From the NCBI GenBank assembly GCA_019638595.1, contig JAHBTJ010000007.1, positions 62,001 through 126,000 of the forward strand: a stretch of DNA of 64,000 nucleotides. The letters run 5' to 3'. A program made the position numbers and the translations under genes. This DNA is from Chitinophagaceae bacterium. GTDB taxonomy: Bacteria; Bacteroidota; Bacteroidia; Chitinophagales; Chitinophagaceae. The first letter of the stretch is position 1. Each line of letters starts with the position of its first letter. Shown piece by piece: positions 34,988 to 44,417 of this stretch. The notes beneath the pieces are model-generated. The model saw only the letters and a list, made by a program, of their open reading frames with translations. It was not told the DNA's origin and made no database searches.

Positions 34988-35090
34988 ATGCTGAGGTATG
35001 AGCTGTCAGCTATGGGCTATCAGCGATCAGCCCTGATAGCCCATAGCATATACCCGCACCTTACACCTTATACCTTACATTGCAGGAGCT
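34985..35090. repeat. Low-complexity intergenic repeat tract
   Basis: Variants of GAGCTGTCAGCTATGGGC and CAGCGATCAGCCCTGATAGC are followed by ACCTTACACCTTATACCTTAC. The block includes an inverted pair, GGGCTATCAG with CTGATAGCCC, able to form a 10-bp stem (terminator-like, without a T-run). Confidence 0.55.
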
Positions 35091-35102
35091 AAACAATGCA
35101 TT

Positions 35103-35462
35103 ATGAAAACAATACGATCATTTAAATACGCGGCGGAAGGGGTTCTTTTATTCTTCCGGCATGAGCGTAATGCACGGATACAATTCTTTGCGGCGACGGT
35201 GTCGGTAGTATTGGGGCTGTGGCTGCATATTACAACCGTAGAATGGATAGCTGTTTTACTTTGTATAACTGCTGTTTTTTCATTAGAAATGGTCAACACT
35301 GCGCTGGAAAAGCTTTGCGATCTTATTCAGCCCGAATATCACCCCGCTGTTAAAGTCATAAAAGACGTATCCGCGGGAGCCGTTCTTTTGTCAGCCGTTG
35401 CCAGCCTGGTTATTGGTATTATTATTTTCTTACCCAGAATATCGGAACTTTTAAAAGTGTAA
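35103..35462 (+). CDS. Diacylglycerol kinase family protein (DgkA-like)
   Basis: The 119-residue integral membrane kinase matches the prokaryotic DgkA/undecaprenol kinase family. It has three hydrophobic helices and the catalytic segment FSLEMVNTALEKLCDL, in which the Glu and Asn of ExxNTxxExxxD bind metal and ATP. It phosphorylates diacylglycerol or undecaprenol in the inner membrane for lipid recycling. Length is normal. A purine-rich GCAGGAGC lies 15 bp upstream. It is followed after 2 bp by the DUF1361 gene. Confidence 0.92.
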   Translation: MKTIRSFKYAAEGVLLFFRHERNARIQFFAATVSVVLGLWLHITTVEWIAVLLCITAVFSLEMVNTALEKLCDLIQPEYHPAVKVIKDVSAGAVLLSAVASLVIGIIIFLPRISELLKV

Positions 35463-35464
35463 TT

Positions 35465-36106
35465 ATGAAAACTAAAAAACCTGATCAATCGTTCATTTAT
35501 ATATCGCTTGGGCTTATTTTATTAATGATAGCGGCCAGGATGGTTTATACCCGCGAACCTTACGGGCTTTACCTGATCTGGAATCTTTTTTTAGCCTGGC
35601 TGCCTTTTGCATTCAGCCTGCTGCTGAATAAAAAATACAGAAGACAGTGGATCTACTATTTTGTGCTTGGTATATGGCTGCTGTTCTTTCCTAACGCACC
35701 TTATATCATTACCGATTTTTTTCATCTTGAATACCGCTCGCCTGTGCCGTACTGGTACGACCTGCTGTTATTATTCTGGGCTTCGTGGAACGGGCTGATG
35801 CTGGGCTTTATTTCACTCATGAATGTAGAGCATTCATTGTTGACCAGGTTTTCCGGTAAAGTGGTAAATACAACGATCTATATTTTTATTGCGTTATGCG
35901 CTTTTGGCATATATGCCGGCCGCTATCTGCGCTGGAACAGTTGGGATATTGTTGCGAATCCACGCGGCATGATCAGCGATGTAAAATTTATAGCGTTGTA
36001 TCCTGCAGACAACCTGCGTACATGGGGTGTAACATTTTTCTTTTCACTGCTGCTGATCGTATGCTATAAAACTTTGAAAAGCCTGCGGCAGTTCAGCAGA
36101 ATATAA
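35465..36106 (+). CDS. DUF1361 integral membrane protein
   Basis: A 213-residue protein with about six transmembrane helices and the DUF1361 signatures LAWLPFAFSLLLN, LFFPNAPYIITDFFHLE and PYWYDLLLLFWASWNG. Function is unknown in the family. It starts 2 bp after the diacylglycerol kinase stop, so the two are co-expressed, which hints at envelope lipid biology. Confidence 0.9.
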   Translation: MKTKKPDQSFIYISLGLILLMIAARMVYTREPYGLYLIWNLFLAWLPFAFSLLLNKKYRRQWIYYFVLGIWLLFFPNAPYIITDFFHLEYRSPVPYWYDLLLLFWASWNGLMLGFISLMNVEHSLLTRFSGKVVNTTIYIFIALCAFGIYAGRYLRWNSWDIVANPRGMISDVKFIALYPADNLRTWGVTFFFSLLLIVCYKTLKSLRQFSRI

Positions 36107-36111
36107 AAACG

Positions 36112-36148
36112 CAAAACCCGAAGCATGTTATATCAGCTTCGGGTTTTG
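36112..36148. terminator. Bidirectional terminator between convergent genes
   Basis: A perfect 13-bp stem, CAAAACCCGAAGC (36112-36124) with GCTTCGGGTTTTG (36136-36148), carries A-rich and T-rich flanks. It lies between the DUF1361 gene and the convergent gene ending at 36169. Confidence 0.88.
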
Positions 36149-36168
36149 TATCTATCAATAGTATTTTC

Positions 36169-39100
36169 TTAAAAGTCGAGCCCGAGAGAAAAGTACCAGA
36201 TGGGTTTTCCTGCAAAAAAACCACTCATCGGCCATCCTGCATCCAGCTTCAAAAAATACCCCAGCAAAGTACTCCTGGCTCCAAATCCGTACCCTCCTAC
36301 AAATGGTCCAATGCCCGGGCTTTGAAAGCTTACTATCACCCGTGGATCATCCCGGGAATCCTGGTAAGAAAGGGTAGGTCGTTTCAAACCATTATAAGCT
36401 CCGTTCCACGCGCTTCCCAGGTCAATAAACTGGGTAATTTGAAAATTGCGGATAAAGGCGTTGTTGATAGGCCGGCTGAGCAGGGTGGTAAATACCGGCA
36501 GCCTGAATTCGCTGTTCAGCACAATGGCATTATTACCGTTTGCCACATTTTGCTTATATCCTCTCATATTAACGGCCAACGTCTGGTATGTATAGCTTTG
36601 ATCCGGGTCGGGTTTTCTTGCGTCATTGAACTTCGGCGATATCCAGCCATCTGCTCCGCCCAGGTAATAGATCATTTTTTGGCTGCCCCACGAAAAATCG
36701 GCTGCTGCCCTGCCCGCCCAGATAAAATTGCGGTAGATAGGGTAATAATACCGGATATCCGCACCCAGGTTAAAAGTAAGCTTGCCCTGCTTGGTTTTGG
36801 TTAGATTGGTATTGATATCGGTAAAGATCTTGTACCGCAGTCCATGCCAAAGGTTCAAAGCAGGATTGATTGTATTGTCATGCACGTATTCTATATGCGT
36901 CATGATCGAGTTCAGTACGGTGTCTGCAAACAAAATGGCAGGAGGAAAATCCGGTGTAGCCCGCAGCGTGATCTTATCTGTACGGTAAGCTATGTTTGCC
37001 CGCAGGCTCCTTACCTTATCCCAGGGATAGGCCAGGTTTAACTGGTAAATATTAGAGAACAACTTGTTCGGCAAGGCATTTTTGGGGTAATCTTCCGACT
37101 GGTAAAAGCTGTAGTTGGTAACGGTAGAGCGATAATACGTAAGTCCCCAGTCAAGCCTCCTTTTCATATTATAAAAGCTGAACATCACATCCTTATCATC
37201 CAGGTTTAAGCCCAGGCGAAATCCGCCAATGAATTTAATATCTTCAAAAAGATCCGACACGCCGATCCGTACAATGCCATTCAGGTTAGAGCTTCCGTTT
37301 GTCATATACACCGGGCCGTTGCCTCCGGCATAAGGTTGCCAGCGCGTCATTAAAACGGAATTATTAAAGCCGGAAACGGAATATTCGGTAGAAAACTTCA
37401 GCCTGTAGTCATACAGCTTTGCCTGCGACAGCGTGGTTTCTTTTTGAGGCGCTTCTGCTTCAACCACCCTGCCTATTGCAGAAGTGCTGTCATCTTCAAA
37501 CTCGCTCTGGAAAACGTCTTCCTGCTTTTTAGTTGTATCTGCCGTTATTGGCTGATAAATTGTTGCCACACCTTTTTCTGCACGGTCGCGTTCAATTACC
37601 TTTTTCATGTATTCCGTAGGACGTACATTGATATTCCTCTTCTTCAGGGCATCCTCGTTTACCCGCAGTTTATACAGCATTTTAAGATTGCCTTCCTGCC
37701 TTACTTCGCTTACCTGCCCCCTGTCGCCTGCAATTCTTGTTTCCTGCAGGCTGCTTTGATAATTGGTGATGGGGAAAGCGTATGCGGAATCGGTAGTTAT
37801 TGCCATATAGGCTATAGAATCAGGCTCACTTTTATTCCAAACCTGCAAAGTAGAGTCAAGGTCGTGAGGATCGGGATTGCGCAGCAATTCATCTCCTACT
37901 TTATACACCGTATCTACTCCCGCCCTGCGCGTTGTAAAAAAGCCTGCGTACCTGTTTGCAATTCCCATTTCATCGTTCACGAACGTAAAGTGGTTAACAT
38001 TGTATTGCATGGGGTAGCGGGCATTGCCATATTTTACATGTGTAAGCTGCGAAACCTGCCTGAACTCGCTTTTGTTCCAGTTGTCTACCATGAAGATGTT
38101 GTACTTATGATTGGATGGTAGCGCCGTGTCGCTGTTGGGTGCATTGCCGGAGGGCCGGTTAGACGAAAAGAGGATGCCTGTTTTACCGGGGAATGCTACG
38201 AATGACGGATCCAGGTCGTCATACACATCATTGGTGATCTGCTGCAGCGTTTGTTCCTGTATCTTGTATACAAAAATATCGCTGTAGCCATTCTTTACCC
38301 CGCTGAACAATAGGGTATTGTCGTCAAGCATGTATTTTACATCGGTGATCTGGTCGAGCTCTTCGGGCAACCCCTGCTTAAAGCGTTTAAGCCTTTTCGT
38401 AAGGTCGTATACAAACATCCTGAGCTTGTTTTCTTTCATATACACTACAACCAGCCTCGACCCTTTAGGATCCCATGCTAACTGGGGATAGTTGGGATTG
38501 ATCTCATTCTGGTTATCCAGCACGCCTGATTTTAGTAATATTTTACGTTTGTATCCAAAGTCTTCCAGCTCTATCCTGTAAATACCTTTTTTAAACCTTA
38601 CTACAGCGTAAGTGCTGTTGCGGGGGTTAGGGTTTGCCTGGAAACGATAATAATCGAGGTTATTGTTGGTTTCTTCCAGCGCTACCACATTTCCTTTGGG
38701 CGCATTTCTTCGTCCACGCAGGTCTTTATAATATTTGTCGGCCTCTCTTTCCATAAATTCCGCCAACACCGATTTGAATTTTTGTTTCGTTACTTTTTGG
38801 CTGGCAGAATTCAGGCTTTTGTAAATGCGGGCCAGATACAGGAAATAGGTAACATTGTCTTTCCGGTAATTTTCAGCTATATAGTGCCAGAACGCGTGCC
38901 CGGCCAAATCGGGCTTATCAAACGCAAACTGGTAAAAATTCCGGTAATCTCCCGATAGCAAGGCCGATTTTAGTTTATCATCTAATTCCGGGCTCCAGTT
39001 TTCGGCAGCGTACATTACATAGCCGTCTGTAAGCCATTTAGGAAGGTCCAGCAATGCCTGGTTACTGGCAAACTCGCCAAGGTCGTCGCCAAATAATAAA

Positions 39101-39579
39101 TTGTCGAGCAAAGTTTTGGCAATGCCCTGCCTTATCTGTTTTTTCAGGTTTTCATGATCGCCGTTGAAGTACACGATCATTTTATTATTTACAAACTTGG
39201 TAACACCTCCCGTATTCTGCCAGTCAACGCCTATCCCAATGTTAGATTGCTGCATATCGTTAAAGCTGTTATACACAACAATATTGATCCTGCGTTGCGA
39301 CCCGTACTCCACAAAGTCTTCCAGCTCCGGTAATTCTTTTTCGGCTAACTGGGCCGCGTATTTGCCTAAGGCTAATCCGTTCTGACTAAAATATACATTG
39401 AAGTTCCTTGTTTGGTAATACCGCCATTTGAACTTTTCGTATTGCACCCTGTTTTTCCCAAATTCTACAGCGTTTACCTGCGCCTGCACTTTACTACCGG
39501 TCATTAAAAAAAGTAAAGCGAACATTGTTATAATTCCCAGGTAATAATAATAGCGCAGCCTGATCTGTGAGATTCCCAT
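36169..39579 (-). CDS. TolB-propeller/Omp85-like outer-membrane fusion protein
   Basis: The ~1136-residue protein has a signal peptide (YYYYLGIITMFALLFLMTG, cleavage near VQAQ) and a gluzincin-like or uncharacterised N-terminal region. WD40/TolB-type propeller blades (~300-550, e.g. LAWDPKGSRLVVVYM and GILFSSNRPSG) follow, then a C-terminal bacterial surface antigen/Omp85-like barrel (GGADGWISPKFN, NSEFRLPVFTTL, FQITQFIDLGSAWNG). Annotation pipelines usually call this 'biopolymer transporter Tol'. It likely sits in the outer membrane facing the periplasm; the function is not known. ATG 39579 is used, with ATG 39591 as alternative; the much longer frame would run into the divergent gene's promoter. 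Confidence 0.88.
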   Translation of the reverse strand: MGISQIRLRYYYYLGIITMFALLFLMTGSKVQAQVNAVEFGKNRVQYEKFKWRYYQTRNFNVYFSQNGLALGKYAAQLAEKELPELEDFVEYGSQRRINIVVYNSFNDMQQSNIGIGVDWQNTGGVTKFVNNKMIVYFNGDHENLKKQIRQGIAKTLLDNLLFGDDLGEFASNQALLDLPKWLTDGYVMYAAENWSPELDDKLKSALLSGDYRNFYQFAFDKPDLAGHAFWHYIAENYRKDNVTYFLYLARIYKSLNSASQKVTKQKFKSVLAEFMEREADKYYKDLRGRRNAPKGNVVALEETNNNLDYYRFQANPNPRNSTYAVVRFKKGIYRIELEDFGYKRKILLKSGVLDNQNEINPNYPQLAWDPKGSRLVVVYMKENKLRMFVYDLTKRLKRFKQGLPEELDQITDVKYMLDDNTLLFSGVKNGYSDIFVYKIQEQTLQQITNDVYDDLDPSFVAFPGKTGILFSSNRPSGNAPNSDTALPSNHKYNIFMVDNWNKSEFRQVSQLTHVKYGNARYPMQYNVNHFTFVNDEMGIANRYAGFFTTRRAGVDTVYKVGDELLRNPDPHDLDSTLQVWNKSEPDSIAYMAITTDSAYAFPITNYQSSLQETRIAGDRGQVSEVRQEGNLKMLYKLRVNEDALKKRNINVRPTEYMKKVIERDRAEKGVATIYQPITADTTKKQEDVFQSEFEDDSTSAIGRVVEAEAPQKETTLSQAKLYDYRLKFSTEYSVSGFNNSVLMTRWQPYAGGNGPVYMTNGSSNLNGIVRIGVSDLFEDIKFIGGFRLGLNLDDKDVMFSFYNMKRRLDWGLTYYRSTVTNYSFYQSEDYPKNALPNKLFSNIYQLNLAYPWDKVRSLRANIAYRTDKITLRATPDFPPAILFADTVLNSIMTHIEYVHDNTINPALNLWHGLRYKIFTDINTNLTKTKQGKLTFNLGADIRYYYPIYRNFIWAGRAAADFSWGSQKMIYYLGGADGWISPKFNDARKPDPDQSYTYQTLAVNMRGYKQNVANGNNAIVLNSEFRLPVFTTLLSRPINNAFIRNFQITQFIDLGSAWNGAYNGLKRPTLSYQDSRDDPRVIVSFQSPGIGPFVGGYGFGARSTLLGYFLKLDAGWPMSGFFAGKPIWYFSLGLDF

Positions 39580-39634
39580 AATTTCGTGCATTCTAAATAA
39601 TAAAATTAGCGTTTTTAAGGTACAAAAAACCAAT

Positions 39635-40273
39635 ATGTTTGCTGTTAAAGTTTTCATATTTAGCCCTATACAGGAGAATACATACGTATTGTACAACAAA
39701 GAGAAAAATTGTGCTATAATAGACCCGGGCTGCTATTATGATAATGAACGGGAAGCGCTCGCGTCTTTTATAGAAGCTAATGGCCTCACTCCGCAGCTAT
39801 TGTTGAATACCCATTGCCACCTCGACCATGTTTTTGGTAACCGGTGGGTGGCAGAAAAGTACGGATTAAAAGTTCATCTTCACGAAAAAGAAAAACCGGT
39901 ACTGGATTATGCACCTGCGTCCGGATTAATGTGGAATTTACCATTTGATAATTACCGGGGCGACCTTGTATATCTACGGGAAAACGATATGGTAAAGTTG
40001 GGTGAGGATGAGCTGGAAGTTTTTTTTACTCCCGGTCATTCGCCGGGCAGCATTATCTTTTATTGCGAAAAACAGCAATTTGTTATTGGGGGGGATGTTC
40101 TTTTCCGCACGAGTATCGGAAGAACCGATCTGCCCGGTGGCGACTTTGATACCCTGATCAACAGCATACGAACCAAACTATTTGTGTTGCCCGACGAGGT
40201 TACCGTATACCCGGGTCACGGAGAGCCTACCACCATAGGGTTTGAAAAAAAGAACAACCCGTTTTTGAGCTGA
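39635..40273 (+). CDS. MBL-fold metallo-hydrolase (glyoxalase II-like)
   Basis: A 212-residue metallo-beta-lactamase-fold hydrolase with the complete dinuclear metal motif THCHLDH (H60, H62, D64, H65). Further ligands sit in TPGHSPGS, GGDVLFRTSIGRTDL and YPGHGEPT. The architecture resembles hydroxyacylglutathione hydrolase-like YcbL proteins, which lack the glutathione-binding C-terminal domain of GloB. It is cytoplasmic; the true substrate (a thioester or lactone) is undetermined. Divergent from the Tol-like gene. Confidence 0.92.
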   Translation: MFAVKVFIFSPIQENTYVLYNKEKNCAIIDPGCYYDNEREALASFIEANGLTPQLLLNTHCHLDHVFGNRWVAEKYGLKVHLHEKEKPVLDYAPASGLMWNLPFDNYRGDLVYLRENDMVKLGEDELEVFFTPGHSPGSIIFYCEKQQFVIGGDVLFRTSIGRTDLPGGDFDTLINSIRTKLFVLPDEVTVYPGHGEPTTIGFEKKNNPFLS

Positions 40274-40353
40274 GGGCTACCGGCAATGAACGCAAGCTGT
40301 AAAAACTACAGGACATAAGGAATAATACGGTATAAACTTCTTAAATTGTAGCT

Positions 40354-42060
40354 ATGAAAAACACCCTGCTGGCAATTGCCATATTCCTGTACAGCAGTCA
40401 CCTGGCGGCACAGTCGCGGTACGATGTAGTGATCAACGAGATCATGTCCAACCCCTCGCCTTCGGTGGGTTTACCTGAAGTAAAATATATTGAATTGCTG
40501 AATGTTTCCTCCGCCCCGGTTGAGCTGAAAAGCTGGACTTTAAGCGATGGATCTTCCACCGCGCTTATACGGACAGATTTTACATTACAGCCCGATAGTT
40601 TTGTTATTATCAGCTCAGCATCCGGCTCCGCCGCACTGACGGTATACGGTAATGTTATAAGTGTTACCAATTTCCCCACGCTGAGGGTTAATGGAGACAG
40701 GGTAATATTGCGGTCGGCGGATAACACCCTGATACACGCTGTTGAATACTACAGGAGCTGGCATGGCAATGAAGTAAAAAGTAATGGAGGCTGGTCGCTG
40801 GAAATGACAGACGCTAAAAATCCATGTGGCGGCGGCAACTGGAAATCGAGCAATGATCTCCGGGGAGGAACGCCCGGCTTACGAAACTCGGTAGCGGCTG
40901 AAAACAAAGATGAAGACCCGCCGGTTTTAGTACAATCCTATGCAGAAGATAGCATGCATGTAATACTGGTGTTTAATGAACCGCTCGACAGCGCCGTTGC
41001 CGCCGTTACCCATCATTATGCCATCAGTGGTAATGCTGTTATTATTGAAGAAGCTGAACCGCTTGCACCTTTGTTCGACCGTGTACGCCTTGTTGTTAGT
41101 GCTCCGCTGGAGAAAAATAAAATTTATGAAGTTACCGTACAGTCAGCCGGCGATTGTGCAGGAAATTTGCTTGCCCCGGCTGTGGTAAGAACAGGACTTG
41201 CAGGCGAAGCGCAGCCGCAGGATATTGTTTTCAACGAAATATTGTTCAATCCACCTGAAAACGGAACAGACTATATTGAATTGTATAACCGCGGCAAACA
41301 GATCATTAATAGTAAAAACCTTTGGATCACCAACCGGAGCAGCGCCGGTAACCCCGGCACATTGCGGCAGCTGAGCCAGGGCGATCGCCTGATTTTTCCG
41401 GGTGATTTTATCGTGCTTACCGAAAATGCCAATTGGGTGCGGCAACAATTTATCACCCCTCATCCTGACGCGTTTATTGAATTGAGCACTATGCCTTCCT
41501 TGCCCAATCAAAGCGGCAACGTGGTGTTATTAAACAATGCCGGCGATGTTATAGATGAATTGAAGTACGAAGAAAAGTGGCATTTTCCTTTAATTACAAA
41601 CTACAAAGGGGTAGCATTGGAAAGGATCAATCCTGATAAATCCGGTTCAGAAAAAAGCAACTGGTTCTCTGCCGCTTCCAGTGTTAACTACGGCACACCG
41701 GGTTACCGGAATTCCCAGTTCCGGGCAGATCTGCAACTGCAGGGAGACATCCATATTTCCCCCAATGTTTTTTCGCCCGATAATGACGGGTACGATGATT
41801 TTCTGTCCATCGGCTATCATTTCCCCGGGCAGGGATATGTTTGCAGCATAACGGCTTTTGACGCGGCAGGAAGGCCGGTGAAAAAAATAGTACAGAATGG
41901 TATTTGCGGGCTAACAGGCAATTTCCGGTGGGATGGACTGGATGAAAATAACCAGCGGTTACCGGTTGGTATTTACATTATACTTACAGAGGTATATAAC
42001 CTGCAGGGCAAAACAAAAAAATTTAAAACCGCGGTTACGCTTGCCCGGAACATCCGTTAA
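40354..42060 (+). CDS. Lamin-tail-domain secreted protein with T9SS-type C-terminal domain
   Basis: The 568-residue protein has a signal peptide (cleavage near LAAQ, residue ~19), a first lamin-tail domain (~22-165, from VVINEIMSNPSPS), an Ig-like SbsA-type domain (~185-285) and a second lamin-tail domain (~290-450, from IVFNEILFNPPENG). A gliding-motility/FlgD-like C-terminal domain follows (ISPNVFSPDNDGYDDF ... FRWDGLDENNQRLPVG). It is probably exported by the type IX system and attached to the surface. Lamin-tail domains in such proteins often accompany nucleases or phosphatases, but none is fused here. Confidence 0.92.
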   Translation: MKNTLLAIAIFLYSSHLAAQSRYDVVINEIMSNPSPSVGLPEVKYIELLNVSSAPVELKSWTLSDGSSTALIRTDFTLQPDSFVIISSASGSAALTVYGNVISVTNFPTLRVNGDRVILRSADNTLIHAVEYYRSWHGNEVKSNGGWSLEMTDAKNPCGGGNWKSSNDLRGGTPGLRNSVAAENKDEDPPVLVQSYAEDSMHVILVFNEPLDSAVAAVTHHYAISGNAVIIEEAEPLAPLFDRVRLVVSAPLEKNKIYEVTVQSAGDCAGNLLAPAVVRTGLAGEAQPQDIVFNEILFNPPENGTDYIELYNRGKQIINSKNLWITNRSSAGNPGTLRQLSQGDRLIFPGDFIVLTENANWVRQQFITPHPDAFIELSTMPSLPNQSGNVVLLNNAGDVIDELKYEEKWHFPLITNYKGVALERINPDKSGSEKSNWFSAASSVNYGTPGYRNSQFRADLQLQGDIHISPNVFSPDNDGYDDFLSIGYHFPGQGYVCSITAFDAAGRPVKKIVQNGICGLTGNFRWDGLDENNQRLPVGIYIILTEVYNLQGKTKKFKTAVTLARNIR

Positions 42061-42123
42061 ACAATAAAATGGTGCAAAAAATACAAACACTTAATTTGCA
42101 CCGGATAAACAGTATGTACGTTC

Positions 42124-43305
42124 ATGAATCAACGCCAGCTTTTCCTGCAGCATGTAGCGCAAACTTCCCCCGCTCCGCTTGCCCTTGAAATAGTAAAAGC
42201 GGCAGGCAGCAGCTTGTGGGATGCTCACGGAAAGGAGTATACAGATCTTATTGCAGGTATCAGCGTTTGCAATATCGGGCATTGCCATCCTGCTGTAGTA
42301 GCCGCTATTCAGCAGCAGGCTAATCAATACCTGCATTTGCTTGTATATGGTGAACTGGTGGAAACGCCGCAGGTAGCGTATGCGCAGTATCTAATCCAAC
42401 ATTTGCCTGCAACGCTTAATTCGGTATATTTTACCAACTCCGGCGCGGAAGCGGTGGAAGGCGCCATGAAGCTTGCCAAGCGTTACACCGGCAGAACGCA
42501 GATACTGGCTTTCAACCAAAGCTACCACGGATCCACGCAGGGGGCTTTAAGCATTATTGGAGATGAATACTGGCGCAATGCTTACCGCCCGCTTTTGCCC
42601 GACATTATTCATGCCGACCATAATAGCTTTGAGAGCCTGGAATGGATAACGGATAAAACGGCCTGTGTAATTGCCGAAACCATACAGGCTGAAAGGGGAG
42701 TGTTTTATCCTGATCGGGCATGGATGCAGGCGCTCAGGAAAAAATGCACAGATACCGGGGCGTTGCTGATACTGGATGAAATACAGGCGGGCTTTGGCAG
42801 GACCGGCAGCTTATGGGCGTTTGAACAATACGGTATTGTGCCGGATGTGCTGCTGCTGGGCAAAGCTTTGGGCGGAGGTATGCCACTCGGCGCTTTTATT
42901 GCCGGGCGGGATATAATGTGGAGCCTGGCGTACGATCCTGTGCTGGGGCACATTACTACCTTTGGCGGCCACCCGGTTAGCTGTGCCGCGGGACTGGCGG
43001 CTATGAAAGTTTTGCTTGAAGGAAATATAATTGGTACTGTTAAACAAAAGGAACAATTATTCCGCGATCTGCTTAAACACCCGGCCATTAAAACTGTTCG
43101 TACTTCAGGGCTATTGATAGCGGTGGAGTTCGACAGTTTCGAAGTGAATAAAAAAATAATTGACCGTTGTATTGAAAACGGTGTTTTAACCGATTGGTTT
43201 TTGTTCGCGCCCCGGTGCATGCGCATCGCGCCTCCGCTTACCATAACCAACGAGGCAATAGAAAAAGCGTGCAGGGTCATCGTATCCGCTATTGAAGAAC
43301 AATAA
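42124..43305 (+). CDS. Class III PLP-dependent aminotransferase (acetylornithine/ornithine aminotransferase family)
   Basis: A 393-residue fold-type I aminotransferase. The PLP lysine is K247 in LLLGKALGGGMPLGAF, the PLP-binding Asp is D218 in LLILDEIQAGFGRTG, and the phosphate loop is NSGAEAVEGAMKLAKR. It transfers an omega-amino group, as in ornithine, acetylornithine or related substrates; the exact substrate cannot be read. No arginine-biosynthesis genes are adjacent. It is followed after 11 bp by an NTF2-like protein, suggesting co-transcription. Confidence 0.92.
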   Translation: MNQRQLFLQHVAQTSPAPLALEIVKAAGSSLWDAHGKEYTDLIAGISVCNIGHCHPAVVAAIQQQANQYLHLLVYGELVETPQVAYAQYLIQHLPATLNSVYFTNSGAEAVEGAMKLAKRYTGRTQILAFNQSYHGSTQGALSIIGDEYWRNAYRPLLPDIIHADHNSFESLEWITDKTACVIAETIQAERGVFYPDRAWMQALRKKCTDTGALLILDEIQAGFGRTGSLWAFEQYGIVPDVLLLGKALGGGMPLGAFIAGRDIMWSLAYDPVLGHITTFGGHPVSCAAGLAAMKVLLEGNIIGTVKQKEQLFRDLLKHPAIKTVRTSGLLIAVEFDSFEVNKKIIDRCIENGVLTDWFLFAPRCMRIAPPLTITNEAIEKACRVIVSAIEEQ

Positions 43306-43316
43306 TATTTTGCAGT

Positions 43317-43796
43317 ATGAGTAATAAAGAAGTGATTGAACGTTTCTATTCCGCTTTCCAACAACTGGATGCAGCAGGTATGAATGCCTGCTATAGTGAC
43401 GATATTATTTTCAGCGATCCTGTATTTATGATATTGAAGGGAGACGAGGTAAAGTGCATGTGGGAAATGCTGTGTAAAAACGCGAAAGGTTTTTCTCTTA
43501 CCTTTTCGGATATAGAGCTGCTGGATGAAGAATATGCTACCTGTAAATGGCAGGCTGCTTATATTTTTTCGGCAACCGGCCGCAGGGTGGTAAACAATAT
43601 TAAAGCCTATATGAAGCTGAAGGACGGGAAAATAATTGAGCACAGCGATGCATTCCGTTTGAGCACATGGGTAGGTCAGGCGTTGGGCTGGAAGGGCGTT
43701 CTTTTCGGCTGGACAGGCTTTATGAAAAAGGCAGTACAAAATAAAGCAAGGAAAAATTTATTGAAGTATATGCAAGGCAGGAATGGGGGAATGTGA
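43317..43796 (+). CDS. NTF2/SnoaL-like protein
   Basis: A 159-residue protein of the nuclear-transport-factor-2 fold: VIERFYSAFQQLDAAGMNAC, YSDDIIFSDPVF and the closing AYMKLKDGKIIEHSDAFRLSTW are typical for SnoaL-like proteins. Members are isomerases, dehydratases or binding proteins; the substrate here is unknown. It follows the aminotransferase by 11 bp. The sequence after its stop is a purine-rich low-complexity GTGTGAAAATGTGGAAGTGTG stretch. Confidence 0.82.
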   Translation: MSNKEVIERFYSAFQQLDAAGMNACYSDDIIFSDPVFMILKGDEVKCMWEMLCKNAKGFSLTFSDIELLDEEYATCKWQAAYIFSATGRRVVNNIKAYMKLKDGKIIEHSDAFRLSTWVGQALGWKGVLFGWTGFMKKAVQNKARKNLLKYMQGRNGGM

Positions 43797-43995
43797 GAGT
43801 GTGAAAATGTGGAAGTGTGAGAATATTTGATCCGGGTTACATGGTTCGGACTTGTTGTTTGTTTTCTATAAATACGGGATCCCTTACTCTTAACGTACGG
43901 TTATGAGCAATATCATCCCTTACCCTTTGCACGATCATCTTTTTCAAAAAAGATACTTCTATTTTTGCTTTTTAGTAATACAAAATATAAAGCAT

Positions 43996-44343
43996 ATGAA
44001 ATTTCGTGTTGAATCTGCAGGTCATAAGTTAAGTCCTTCTTTAAAAGAATTTGCTTCGCTCAAATTGAGTAATCTTCACAGGTATTATAAAGATATCCAG
44101 GAAATAGAAGTAACACTTATTAACGAAACCAAAGGTGCAAAGGAAGTTGTAAACTGTACGCTCAATATACGCATACCTGGTAAAGACGAATATATAAAAT
44201 CTACATCTTCCATTTTTGAAGACGCTATTCTTAAAGCGGCAGACGCTGCGAAAAGAAGGCTGCGTATCCGGAAAACACAGTTGCAGGCAGCCCGGAAAAG
44301 GAAAACACCTAACAGGAAAGTTGCTGCAAAAAGAGCGGTGTAA
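43996..44343 (+). CDS. Ribosome hibernation promoting factor, short form (HPF/RaiA family)
   Basis: A 115-residue protein of the HPF/RaiA family, beginning MKFRVESAGHKLSPSLKEFA and containing the beta-alpha core (LSNLHRYYKDIQEIEVTL, FEDAILKAADAAKRRLRI). It ends in a strongly basic tail (RKRKTPNRKVAAKRAV) that suits rRNA binding. It lacks the long HPF C-terminal dimerisation domain, so it is the short type that binds the 30S decoding region in stationary phase. ATG 43996 is used; the longer frame adds 31 residues with no family similarity. Confidence 0.88.
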   Translation: MKFRVESAGHKLSPSLKEFASLKLSNLHRYYKDIQEIEVTLINETKGAKEVVNCTLNIRIPGKDEYIKSTSSIFEDAILKAADAAKRRLRIRKTQLQAARKRKTPNRKVAAKRAV

Positions 44344-44417
44344 TAACTGCCGAATTATAGTTAAAAAAAGTGACTGTTTTTCTGAAAAAGAAGCATAGTG
44401 CAAAACTCAACATCCGT

